Shown: piece after piece, positions 35,732-44,142 of the stretch
Layout of the letters: each line of letters opens with the position of its first letter
Numbering within the stretch: position 1 is the first letter of the stretch
Origin: Acidobacteriota bacterium
Lineage (GTDB): Bacteria; Acidobacteriota; UBA6911; JACQSX01
Direction: 5' to 3'
DNA: 64,000 bases
NCBI GenBank assembly: GCA_016211105.1
Contig: JACQSX010000023.1
Span: forward strand, 1-64,000
Position numbers and translations under genes: made by a program
Notes under the pieces: model-generated
Database searches by the model: none
What the model was told of the DNA's origin: nothing
What the model saw: the letters and a program-made list of their open reading frames with translations, nothing else

Positions 35732-35974
35732 ATGCCGACAGTACGGTCCGTTGCCTCGCAGGCGAAGACCTATGCGTATGTAAATCCTGTGGTGGCTTTG
35801 TTCCTTGGCTGGGCGGTGGCGGGCGAACCACTCACTTCTCGTACCCTCTTGGCGGCGGTGGTAATTGTGGGGGCGGTGGTCCTGATTATCACTAACCGTC
35901 ATGAAGAACATCCCAAGGTTGCGAAAATTGGGGCGCGGGTGGAGGAGACGATGGAGGCGCCGGCGGCTGTCTGA
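35732..35974 (+). pseudogene. EamA/DMT transporter, C-terminal remnant
   Basis: An 80-codon frame whose start (KTYAYVNPVVALFLGWAVAG, then EPLTSRTLLAAVVIVGAVVL) is the last two helices of an EamA (drug/metabolite transporter) family protein, including the characteristic AYVNPV motif. Such proteins are about 300 aa, so the first eight helices are missing. The fragment has an upstream stop and no ribosome binding site, so it is a remnant. Confidence 0.75.
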
Positions 35975-36119
35975 AGATCTCCCTCCAGATCGGGAGGTGG
36001 CGTTTTAAAATTGATTTCTGTTCGAGTAGGGCTCGGGGTCTCTCGTGACGCAAGAAAACTTGCCAGTTTTGCTAGAATTGGGGAATTGAAAACGAAAAAG
36101 TACAGAAAGGGGAAGGACC

Positions 36120-36623
36120 ATGGCTATCAAGGATTCGCTTTTGCCTGAGTATGATCAGGAGATGAAAACGACGCGGAAGCTGTTGGAACGGGTGCCGGAG
36201 ACTGAATTTGCTTGGAAACCTCATGAGAAGTCGATGAGCATGGGACGCCTTGCGGCGCACCTGGTGGAGCTTCCGGACTTTGCCAACGCGATTCTGGATC
36301 ATAATTCCTACGACATTGCCGGAGGCGGCGATCGGCCTTCCAGGCCCGAGTTTTACTCGCGGGTTGACCTCTTGGCTGCGTTCGACTCCCATGTGGCGAC
36401 GACGAGAGCGAAGATTGATTCCAAGTCGGATAGTGACTTCATGTCAGGATGGACTCTTAGGAAGGGCGATCAAGTAATGTTCACTCTTCCGAAGATCGCC
36501 GTCTTACGTACGTTCCTATTCAATCACTCGATTCACCACCGGGGTCAGTTGAGTGTGTACCTACGCCTTCAGAATGTACCGGTTCCTGCTATTTATGGCC
36601 CGTCGGCAGACGAGTCCTCGTGA
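36120..36623 (+). CDS. DinB family protein
   Basis: A 167-aa four-helix-bundle protein of the DinB/YfiT superfamily. The three-His metal site is visible: GRLAAHLVELP (about residue 47), and FNHSIHHRGQLSVYLR (about residue 140), which are the usual His positions. The family includes thiol transferases that use mycothiol or bacillithiol, and damage-induced proteins of unknown function. The ribosome binding site ggggaaggacc lies just before ATG 36120. It stands alone, with 110 bases before selD. Confidence 0.88.
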   Translation: MAIKDSLLPEYDQEMKTTRKLLERVPETEFAWKPHEKSMSMGRLAAHLVELPDFANAILDHNSYDIAGGGDRPSRPEFYSRVDLLAAFDSHVATTRAKIDSKSDSDFMSGWTLRKGDQVMFTLPKIAVLRTFLFNHSIHHRGQLSVYLRLQNVPVPAIYGPSADESS

Positions 36624-36734
36624 CGTTCTTGCTTGCCGCGCGCGCACTTTAGCTTGAAGGGTCGGCTTGCAGTCGTTCGCTGGCCATGGGCGCCGGGGCA
36701 GCGACGACGGACCGGCATTGACCGCAACAAGATC

Positions 36735-37769
36735 ATGTTTCGGAAAAAGCGGCTCACGGAAATGGTTGACTGCGCAGGTTGAGCGGCAAAATTGCCGCCT
36801 CAAGCGCTGGCCCAGGTCCTGAGCCATCTAAAAGTACAGAGAACCGAGGATGTGATTGTCGGCTTTGAAAACGCCGAGGATGCTGCCGTGTATCGTCTCA
36901 ACGAGCGGGAGGCAATCCTTCAAACGGTAGATGTAATCACGCCGATCGTGGATGATCCAGTGGCCTTTGGGCGCATCGCGGCTGCGAATGCGTTAAGCGA
37001 TATCTATGCGATGGGCGGTAATCCGATCACCGCGCTTTCCTTTGTCGGCTACCCGAGAGACGGAGACCTGGAGCTCCTGGGCCAAATTCTTGCCGGTGGG
37101 GTGGAAACGTTAGAGGAGGCGGGCTGCGTTTTGATCGGCGGCCATTCGGTGGCAGACGATCAGATCAAGATCGGGTTTGCCATCACTGGGCGCGTGACGC
37201 TGACGAACCTGAAGAGGAATTCGACGGCGCGTGCCGGAGACTCGCTGGTATTAACAAAACCGATCGGTACCGGAATCCTGGCGACCGCGATCAAACAGGG
37301 GAGAGCCTCACGGCAGGCGATCGATGGCGCTGTTCGCTGGATGACGGAACTCAACCGTGATGCCGCGGAATTGATGGTGGAGCACCACGCGAGCGCGGCC
37401 ACCGACATCACTGGCTTCAGTTTGCTCGGTCATGCCATGGAAATGGCGCGGCCAAGCGAACTTACTTTCCAGTTTGATCTGGTCAAAATCCCAATCCTGG
37501 AGGAGGTGCGGGCGTTGGCAAAGAGATCGGTGCCCGGAGGCACGGCGCCCAACCGAGCATACGTTGGCGATGAACTTGAAGTGCTGACCCCGATCGATCA
37601 CGAGACCTTAGATATCCTCTTTGATCCACAGACCTCCGGTGGCTTGTTGATCGCGTTTTCCGAAGAAGATACGGGTGCGTTCGTGCGGGCGATGGAGAGC
37701 CGAGGGAAAATGGCCGTTGTGATCGGGCGCGCCGTTCCTCGAGGCGCCCACTCCTTGCAACTGGGCTAG
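36735..37769 (+). CDS. selD: Selenide, water dikinase (selenoprotein)
   Basis: A 344-aa enzyme that makes selenophosphate from selenide and ATP. Reading from ATG 36735 gives MFRKKRLTEMVDCAG, then TGA (36780-36782), then AAKLPPQALAQVL. This is the SelD active-site region, with the UGA at the position of the catalytic Cys or Sec. The downstream part has all SelD features: TVDVITPIVDDP, GRIAAANALSDIYAMGGNP, GGHSVADDQIK, and DPQTSGGLL. So the protein is itself a selenoprotein (Sec16). A gene caller that treats UGA as stop would start at TTG 36792 and lose the active site. The start has no strong ribosome binding site. No selA, selB or tRNA-Sec gene is in the window. Confidence 0.9.
36783..36829 (+). 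promoter_or_regulatory. Candidate bacterial SECIS element
   Basis: Directly after the selD UGA, gcggcaa (36783-36789) pairs with ttgccgc (36792-36798). A second possible stem further on joins ctca (36800-36803) with tgag (36820-36823). Bacterial SECIS hairpins lie within about 40 bases downstream of the UGA inside the coding region, so the location fits. Which of the two stems is used cannot be told by eye. Confidence 0.45.
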
Positions 37770-37828
37770 GATTTTTGTATCAGGCGCCTGGATAAGACAG
37801 GAAATCAGCGACAGGAGGATGGCTTTTC

Positions 37829-38339
37829 ATGGGGAAAATCCTTTGCCTTTTGGGGCTTGTATCTATTTCTCAACTTGTCAGGGCACAGTCGTTGTCCGAC
37901 ATTGCCGACGGCCGGGTTCAGATCGTCGATCTCTGCTATCCCTTGAATGCGAAAAACGCCTACTGGCCGGTTGGAGACTACCATCCATTCCAGTTTCGCA
38001 CGATTGCGACATTAAAACAGGACGGTGTTTTCTCCGGCGAGTATTCCACTCCCGAACATCTGGGGACGCATCTTGATGCGCCCAATCACTTCGAAGCGCA
38101 AAAGAAATCAGTGGACCAAATCCAACTGCAAGATTTAGTCGCCCCGTTTGTGGTGATTGACATCTCAACCGAGGCGGCGCACGATTCCGATACCGCGCTC
38201 ACCGTGGCGCAGGTGCATGACTGGGAAAAGAAAAACGGCGAGATTCCGTCCGCGAGGAGGGTTTCTGATTATTGCTCCCATTAAAATCGAGGGTGGCTCC
38301 GGTGGCCAAGCACGTATCTGGGCGGTGACGTCCAAGTGA
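37829..38339 (+). pseudogene. Cyclase family protein with internal deletion
   Basis: The frame starting at ATG 37829 (ribosome binding site aggagg) encodes a signal peptide and the first two thirds of a kynurenine formamidase-like cyclase, with the metal-site motif EHLGTHLDAPNHF. It ends at 38284, soon after EKKNGEIPSA. In the next frame, IIAPIKIEGGSGGQARIWAV runs to a stop at 38337-38339; this is the usual C-terminal end of the family. The region between, normally about 60-80 residues with further ligands, is missing. The gene therefore carries an internal deletion and a frameshift near 38255, and the enzyme is probably dead. Confidence 0.75.
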
Positions 38340-38394
38340 GGAGGAATGGTTCCTCTCGTTTGAATAAGCCAAGTCGATCGATGATAATGGTCAT

Positions 38395-39408
38395 ATGAAG
38401 GCAGTCGACACTCACAGGCGCCCAATTAAGGATCTGCGCATATCGGTCACTGACCGGTGTAACTATCGTTGCACCTACTGCATGCCTTTGGATGAGTATA
38501 CCTGGATTGAAAGGGCGGGGGTTCTTTCTTTCGAGGAAATCACGCGCCTGGTCGGCCTGTTTGTGCACTTGGGTGTGGAAAAAGTGCGTCTCACGGGGGG
38601 TGAACCCCTGGTACGCAAGGACTTGGAGAAGTTGATTGCCAGGCTCACCCTTCTGGATGGAATCAGAGACTTGAGTCTCACTACCAATGGGGCGCTGCTT
38701 GCGGAAAAGGCGGCAATACTAAAAGCAGCCGGTTTGCGTCGAATCAATGTCAGCCTGGATACACTGAACGCAGAGAAATTTAAGCAGATTACCCAAAGGG
38801 GCAATTTGGAGGATGTTTTGGCAGGCGTTTTTGCCGCGCAGAGCGCAGGCTTGGCTCCAGTGAAACTTAACGCCGTCATCATTCGCGGTGTCAATGATGA
38901 TGAGATCTTGGATCTGGTTGAGTTTGCCAGGAAGAACAGATTCGAGATGCGATTTATCGAATACATGGATGTCGGCAATACGAATTCCTGGAGCTTGGAG
39001 AAAACGGTAACGAAGCGAGAAATTTTCCAGACGATTGACGCCCGCTATTCGCTAAGGGAAGTGGGAAGACAGGACGGTCGCGCCCCTGCCGTCGATTATC
39101 AGTTTGTTGACGGTGGCGGAGAAATTGGGATTATCGGCTCCGTGACAGAGCCCTTTTGTTGCAGTTGCACGCGTGTGCGGCTGACGGCGGACGGCAAGTT
39201 CGTGACCTGCCTGTTTGCAGAACAAGGCTATGACCTGAAGGCGTTGCTGCGGGGCGGGGCCACGGATGAGCAGGTTTGCCAAGCGATTACCGGGATTTGG
39301 GCCAAGAGGGATGATCGGTATTCCGATGTGAGGTGGCAAACCATTCAATCGGGAGGGTACCAAGCGAAAGCGCGCAAGAAAATAGAGATGATTACGCTGG
39401 GGGGCTGA
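38395..39408 (+). CDS. moaA: GTP 3',8-cyclase
   Basis: A 337-aa radical SAM enzyme for the first step of molybdenum cofactor synthesis. The N-terminal 4Fe-4S site is Cys22, Cys26 and Cys29 in RCNYRCTYC. The second cluster, which binds GTP, is in CCSCTRVRL...VTC (about residues 257-274). The C-terminal Gly-Gly (TLGG) required for activity is present. The gene stands alone, with no other moa or mog gene near it. No molybdenum-cofactor riboswitch was seen in the short upstream gap. Confidence 0.96.
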   Translation: MKAVDTHRRPIKDLRISVTDRCNYRCTYCMPLDEYTWIERAGVLSFEEITRLVGLFVHLGVEKVRLTGGEPLVRKDLEKLIARLTLLDGIRDLSLTTNGALLAEKAAILKAAGLRRINVSLDTLNAEKFKQITQRGNLEDVLAGVFAAQSAGLAPVKLNAVIIRGVNDDEILDLVEFARKNRFEMRFIEYMDVGNTNSWSLEKTVTKREIFQTIDARYSLREVGRQDGRAPAVDYQFVDGGGEIGIIGSVTEPFCCSCTRVRLTADGKFVTCLFAEQGYDLKALLRGGATDEQVCQAITGIWAKRDDRYSDVRWQTIQSGGYQAKARKKIEMITLGG

Positions 39409-39460
39409 GCTGCAAACCGTGACCGTCGAGAGCAGGGAGGAATTTCAATAGGTTAGCAGG

Positions 39461-39809
39461 ATGTGGATTTTCATTTTGCTTGCCTTGCGGTTGCTTTTTC
39501 CCACGGCGGCCTCCCGCGCTGCCTCCGGCGAGAATTCTGCGGGGAGAGGGACTGCCAGGATCAAACTGATTATCAACACCGACGCCCGTGCAGATGACCT
39601 GATGGCAATTGCCTTTCTGTTAACGCGTCGCGAAGCGGTCACGGTGGTCGACGGCCATCCCCGTTTATCGTGGTGAGGAAAAGCCGCTGGCTGGAAATGC
39701 CGCTTTTCCCGTTAAAGCTTTTAAGGGGAAAAGACCAAAACGAAAGACTTTCATCGATGTCCTTGTTTACCCACTCAAAAGACTCTTACTGTCCGGTGAC
39801 CGCTTTTAG
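39461..39809 (+). pseudogene. Nucleoside hydrolase with internal deletion
   Basis: A start at ATG 39461 gives a signal peptide and the opening of an inosine-uridine nucleoside hydrolase, including the calcium-site run LIINTDARADDLMAIAFLL (family form DxDxxxDD). After REAVTVV the sense ends. In the next frame from about 39657 a later piece of the same family appears (IPVYRGEEKPLAGNAAFP), running to a stop at 39807-39809. About 40 residues are missing between the pieces, and the remaining 200 or so C-terminal residues are also absent. The 3' end overlaps the convergent dipeptidase gene. Confidence 0.7.
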
Positions 39810-40964
39810 AACGCGGAGAAAGTTGCCGCCAAGGATCTTCTTGACGTCGCTCTCACTGTAATCCCGGTCCAGTAAGGCTTCAGTGATCTTGGGAAGATCT
39901 CTTACGTCACGGAGACCCTCTGGCGTGGAGTCGATCCCGTCGAAGTCGGAACCTAGGCCGACGTGGTCGACGCCAGCTACCTTAACCACGTGGTCGATGT
40001 GCTCGATCAGCATTTCCAAGGGGGGCCGAGGCAGAGGTGAAGGGGTAAGGAACCCAAGATAGCGCTCCATGGCGATCCGATTCAGGTCCCCTCGGTATTT
40101 CTTCATTTGGTCCGCCAAGGATGGTTCGATGGAGCGCTGAAGGCGAGCCGCTTTGGCGAACTGGGAGCTCAAAAATGCAGAATAAAAATTGATGCCGATG
40201 ACTCCGTCGTTCTTTGCCACGGCCCGCAGCATGTCGTCGCTCATGTTTCGCGGCACGTTATTTAAGGCGCGGGCTGAAGAGTGCGACGCGATGACCGGCT
40301 TTGTCGTGACCTGTATTACATCCCAAAACGTTTTGTCAGATACATGCGAGACATCGACGATCATTCCAATGCGATTCATTTCCCTCACTACGCCTTTGCC
40401 GAAATCCGTCAAACCGTCCCACTTTGGCGGCTCCCCCGAAGAATCGGCCCAGTTGTTCCGGTTCGACCAGGTCAGCGTCAGATAGCGCACGCCCAGACGA
40501 TGGTACATGCGCAGTACGCTGAGATCGTCATCAATCGCATGACCGCCTTCGATTCCCATAAGAGCAGAAAGTTTTCCTTCCCCGGCGTTGCGCTCGATAT
40601 CAGAAGCGCTCAACGCCAGGCGCAGTTCTCCCTTGCTCTGATCGATCACCTGATACATCGAGTCGATTAACTGTAAAGCCCGCTTCACGGCTGCTGGCCC
40701 GACAAACGGCGCGTCGATCCAAACAGCGAAAAATTCGGCGTCCAGGCCCCCTTCCCGCATGCGCGGCAGGTCGATATGTCCCCGTTCGGAGCGTCGTGAG
40801 ATGTCCTCGTTGCTCATCAGCACTCGCTGCAGCGTGTCCGCGTGAGTGTCGATGACGATTGCTTCCTGATGCATTTTCCCGGGGCGGTCCGACCCAGGTT
40901 GGGCCGCCGCACAGGCGACTAGGATGCACGCAAGGGAAGAGAAAAGGTAGCTGGCTCTTTTCAT
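39786..40964 (-). CDS. Membrane dipeptidase (M19), probable lipoprotein
   Basis: A 392-aa exported zinc dipeptidase of the renal dipeptidase family. The N-terminus has a lipobox-like end (ACILVACAAAQ), suggesting attachment to a membrane. The metal ligands are visible in DTHADTLQ, GIEGGHAID, SHVSDKT and SHSSARA, and a further conserved region is GVDHVGLGSDFDGI. The protein cleaves dipeptides, often with a D-residue, and may assist in peptidoglycan turnover. Monocistronic. Confidence 0.92.
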   Translation of the reverse strand: MKRASYLFSSLACILVACAAAQPGSDRPGKMHQEAIVIDTHADTLQRVLMSNEDISRRSERGHIDLPRMREGGLDAEFFAVWIDAPFVGPAAVKRALQLIDSMYQVIDQSKGELRLALSASDIERNAGEGKLSALMGIEGGHAIDDDLSVLRMYHRLGVRYLTLTWSNRNNWADSSGEPPKWDGLTDFGKGVVREMNRIGMIVDVSHVSDKTFWDVIQVTTKPVIASHSSARALNNVPRNMSDDMLRAVAKNDGVIGINFYSAFLSSQFAKAARLQRSIEPSLADQMKKYRGDLNRIAMERYLGFLTPSPLPRPPLEMLIEHIDHVVKVAGVDHVGLGSDFDGIDSTPEGLRDVRDLPKITEALLDRDYSESDVKKILGGNFLRVLKAVTGQ

Positions 40965-41054
40965 TATGGTCTTGGCTCGTACGAGAAGTTTATCAAAAAC
41001 TTATCGATTAGCGACCATTTGGCTGGGTAGGCTTTGTGCTTCATTTCGCGAGGG

Positions 41055-42185
41055 CTAGAGGATCAACATGCAGTCTCCGTAACTATAAAATCTGTACCTC
41101 TGCTCCACAGCGTGCCGGTAACAGGCACGCGCAAGATCGGTCCCGAGAAATGCGCAAACCAGGGCAAAAAGGCTGGAGCGCGGCAAGTGGAAATTTGTGA
41201 GAAGTCCTTGCACAATCTGAAACCGAAACGGCGGGTAGATAAATAAATCGGTTTCTCCTGTCAGCGGCTGCAGTGTTGGACATTGTCGCCTCCAGTGCTC
41301 GAGGACGCGGGTGGTGGTCGTCCCCACGGCAATCAGGCGTCGATTGCATTCCAACGCCTGCCGAATTCCGCACGCCGAGACCGGCGAAACATCAAACGGC
41401 TCCGGATCCACGTGATGCCCCTCAATAGTGTCGGTTTTGACAGGCCGGAAGGTCCCATAACCGACATGCAGAGTGACGAAATAGCGATCAATCCTCTTGG
41501 ATCGGAGCTGGTCCAAAATTATTGGAGTAAAATGCAATCCTGCCGTGGGAGCTGCCGCTGAGCCGGGGGGCCTTGCGTAAATGGTTTGGTAGCGTTGCCG
41601 GTCCTGCAGGGAATCTGAGCGCCGTATGTACGGCGGCAAAGGGACATGGCCGATTTTTTCCAGAACCGCATAAAAATCTCCTGGAAATTGAAACTCAACG
41701 AATAACTTCTCTCCGTGTCGATGGGCGGTCGTAGAGGAGTCCCGCGAGGGTGTCTCCACCACGACGGCCGTAAGTTCAGAAGCAAAGTAAAGGCGGCAGC
41801 CAGGATGCAACTTCCGTCTTGGTCGAGCCAGTACTTCCCATGTCGCCCGACCGGCGGCGCAGCGCTCTCCGCGATCATCGACAGCCCCATGTTTTGGATT
41901 GTTGGTTTGGGAATCCCAGCCATGGATCGCTGGCCGTAGCAGGAGTACTTCCACCTGTCCCCCGCTCTCTCGATGTCCTAACAGCCGGGCAGGGAAAACA
42001 CGCGAGTCATTGAGCACTAAGAAATCAGATGGAGAAATCAGCTCTGGCAATTCCCGAAACCACCGATCGTCCATTTGGCCGGTCTGGCGCGATACCAGCA
42101 ACAGCCGGGAAGCTGACCGCTCTGCAGCCGGCTCCTGTGCAATCAACTCTTCGGGGAGAGCGTAGTCTAAATCCGAAACGTTCAT
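41055..42185 (-). CDS. queA: tRNA ribosyltransferase-isomerase
   Basis: A 376-aa enzyme that transfers ribose from S-adenosylmethionine to preQ1 in tRNA, the penultimate step of queuosine. Diagnostic segments are SDLDYALPEELIAQ, NDSRVFPARL, the APPTAGLHF-like SAAAPTAGLHF, and HVGYGTFRPV. Residues about 86-113 (GWDSQTNNPKHGAVDDRG) are an in-frame insertion between LLLRPA and TWEVLARP that normal QueA lacks. It lies in DNA containing aatcccaaac-type low-complexity sequence, and may affect activity or sit harmlessly in a loop. Confidence 0.93.
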   Translation of the reverse strand: MNVSDLDYALPEELIAQEPAAERSASRLLLVSRQTGQMDDRWFRELPELISPSDFLVLNDSRVFPARLLGHRESGGQVEVLLLRPAIHGWDSQTNNPKHGAVDDRGERCAAGRATWEVLARPRRKLHPGCRLYFASELTAVVVETPSRDSSTTAHRHGEKLFVEFQFPGDFYAVLEKIGHVPLPPYIRRSDSLQDRQRYQTIYARPPGSAAAPTAGLHFTPIILDQLRSKRIDRYFVTLHVGYGTFRPVKTDTIEGHHVDPEPFDVSPVSACGIRQALECNRRLIAVGTTTTRVLEHWRRQCPTLQPLTGETDLFIYPPFRFQIVQGLLTNFHLPRSSLFALVCAFLGTDLARACYRHAVEQRYRFYSYGDCMLIL

Positions 42186-42331
42186 ATGACCAGCAAGTTA
42201 GCAAGGGATAGGAAGACCCGTCAACGAACTCCCCAAAGACAGCCCGCCTGGCGGAGATCCCTAACGTGTTGCATGAAACATCCAGATTTTCGAAAGGTCA
42301 GGCTTTATAAAACTTGGCGATGAAGGAGGCG

Positions 42332-43225
42332 TCAGGGAGCTTTTGCTCTCTCGGGCAGTGGCAAGGAAGCGAGCACCTCAGCCCTTCCTTCGGGGCAGGT
42401 GCGATGCATCTGTGCAGAAAGATGAGCGCCAAAAAGGAAGATATAACTGGACAAGTAAACCCAGCTCAGCAACGCCACCACTGCACCCACCGATCCGTAA
42501 ATCGCGTCATAGTCGAAGTGCCGTACCAGGAAAGTAAAAAGGAGGCTGGCAATTTGCCACAGAATGCTGGCCACAGTCCCCGCGGTGAGCGCCTCAGAGA
42601 GGCCTACATGCGTGTTTGGAAGCAACTTGTAAGCCAAAGTGAACACGAGGAAGGTCAAGAGAAAGGCGACGACGCCGAAGCTGATTCGCCATAGCGCGGC
42701 GCTCCGGACTAGACCGTAGTGATCGATCTTGTGCTCGATTAACGCGATCATCGTGGTCAGGATCACGGAGGTCCCCAAAAAAAAGCCGCCCACAAAAAGC
42801 ATCAGCAGCGCCAGCAATCGGCTCCGGATGAAATGGCGTCTCGTCAGCACCTGCCATGCCTTGTTGAGCGCAGTTTCCAGCAGTGCCACCAGCCAAAAGA
42901 GGGTCCAGAGAAAGATCAAGGCACTGGAAATCACAATTTCAGGTGAAGGTTTTACGGAAGCAATGTTGTTCTGGATGAAGGTCCTCAAGCCCGGGAAAAA
43001 TTGTAGTACTGCGCGTATCGCGACGGAGCGCACGTCGAACAGGTTGAAGTACTGATCGCAGATGGCAATAATCAGCAGCAACAAGGGGAAGATCGAAAAC
43101 AGTGTGAAGTATGCGATGGCCGCGGCCGTTGCCGGCGACTCGTTGTGAGCCATGTTCCGAAGGGCATTCAAGAGGATTCCTTTCGGGCCCTGCCCGCTAC
43201 GAGTCTGAAATAACCTTGTCATCAT
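42332..43225 (-). CDS. YihY/BrkB family membrane protein
   Basis: A 297-aa inner-membrane protein with six hydrophobic helices. The conserved YihY start is present (AYFTLFSIFPLLLLIIAI), with ATAAAIAYFTLFS and a later WVYLSSYIFLFGAHL. The family was once annotated as ribonuclease BN, but that assignment was for another protein; its real role is not established. The C-terminal tail is short and basic. It is divergent from the GATase gene (about 115 bases). Confidence 0.88.
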   Translation of the reverse strand: MMTRLFQTRSGQGPKGILLNALRNMAHNESPATAAAIAYFTLFSIFPLLLLIIAICDQYFNLFDVRSVAIRAVLQFFPGLRTFIQNNIASVKPSPEIVISSALIFLWTLFWLVALLETALNKAWQVLTRRHFIRSRLLALLMLFVGGFFLGTSVILTTMIALIEHKIDHYGLVRSAALWRISFGVVAFLLTFLVFTLAYKLLPNTHVGLSEALTAGTVASILWQIASLLFTFLVRHFDYDAIYGSVGAVVALLSWVYLSSYIFLFGAHLSAQMHRTCPEGRAEVLASLPLPERAKAP

Positions 43226-43341
43226 TTCTTGATAGATTCACTACATTCTAGCCTAGATGAAGATTGTGCGTAATAGATGGAAGGCCGTCGCCGGGTCGAA
43301 ACCCTCCTGCTAAAGGTCTGGCAGTCGCAACGAGGCGGCGA

Positions 43342-44109
43342 ATGCTAGAATTTCTATCGATGGATGCATATCACCCTCTGATTGGGATCACCAGCCGCTA
43401 TGAACCCGGCAAAACCGAATTCTGTTTGTCGCGCTACTACCCGGAAGCCGTCTATGATGCAGGGGGGATACCACTTTTAATTCCGCTGATCGATACCCCA
43501 GAATATCTGGACCAGACCTTGAGGAAACTAGATGGGATCCTTTTTCCGGGCAGCGCGACGGATGTAGATCCCAAATTCTATGGACGGCGGCCGGCTCCGC
43601 AATTGGGCCCGGTCGATCCGTTGCGAGATTCTGTCGACATGTATTTGGCGCGCGAGGCGCTGCGAATGGATGTACCGATTCTTGCCGTTTGCTACGGCTT
43701 TCAAATGCTCAATGTTCATATGGGCGGGTCGTTAGTGCAGGACCTCCCCTCGTTACGGCCTAGCAAGGTTGTTCACGAACGTCAGAATCCTAGTGAACCT
43801 GTTCCGAAGCATAAGGTGGATTTGGTGCGCGGCTCCCTTTTCGAGGCTCTGGCAGGGCGCACGCGAGTTGACGTCAACAGCAGTCACCATCAAGCAATTG
43901 AACGGTTGGCAGCCGACTTAATGCCGGTTGCGACTTCTTCGGATGGGATTATAGAAGCCGCGGTGCACCGCTTCGGCGGGCCGGTACTGGCAGTGCAGTG
44001 GCATCCGGAGAAAAGTTTCAAGGAAGACGAATTCAGCCGCCGACTTCTTGTCCACTTTGTCAAACAGTGCAAAGAGTTTTCCAGCCGCAAGAAGCGCCAG
44101 GATCCCTAG
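43342..44109 (+). CDS. Class I glutamine amidotransferase-like hydrolase (PuuD-like)
   Basis: A 255-aa hydrolase of the gamma-glutamyl-gamma-aminobutyrate hydrolase family (peptidase C26). The catalytic Cys is in AVCYGFQML and His and Glu are in QWHPEKS. PLIGITSRYE near the start and YYPEAVYDAGGIPLLIP are typical. ATG 43342 follows gaggcggcg and is used; ATG 43360 (MDAYHPLIG) is also possible. There is no polyamine gene next to it, so the substrate may not be gamma-glutamyl-GABA. Confidence 0.87.
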   Translation: MLEFLSMDAYHPLIGITSRYEPGKTEFCLSRYYPEAVYDAGGIPLLIPLIDTPEYLDQTLRKLDGILFPGSATDVDPKFYGRRPAPQLGPVDPLRDSVDMYLAREALRMDVPILAVCYGFQMLNVHMGGSLVQDLPSLRPSKVVHERQNPSEPVPKHKVDLVRGSLFEALAGRTRVDVNSSHHQAIERLAADLMPVATSSDGIIEAAVHRFGGPVLAVQWHPEKSFKEDEFSRRLLVHFVKQCKEFSSRKKRQDP

Positions 44110-44142
44110 GAAGCGGAGATATTTTCAGTCTATAGCTACGCC

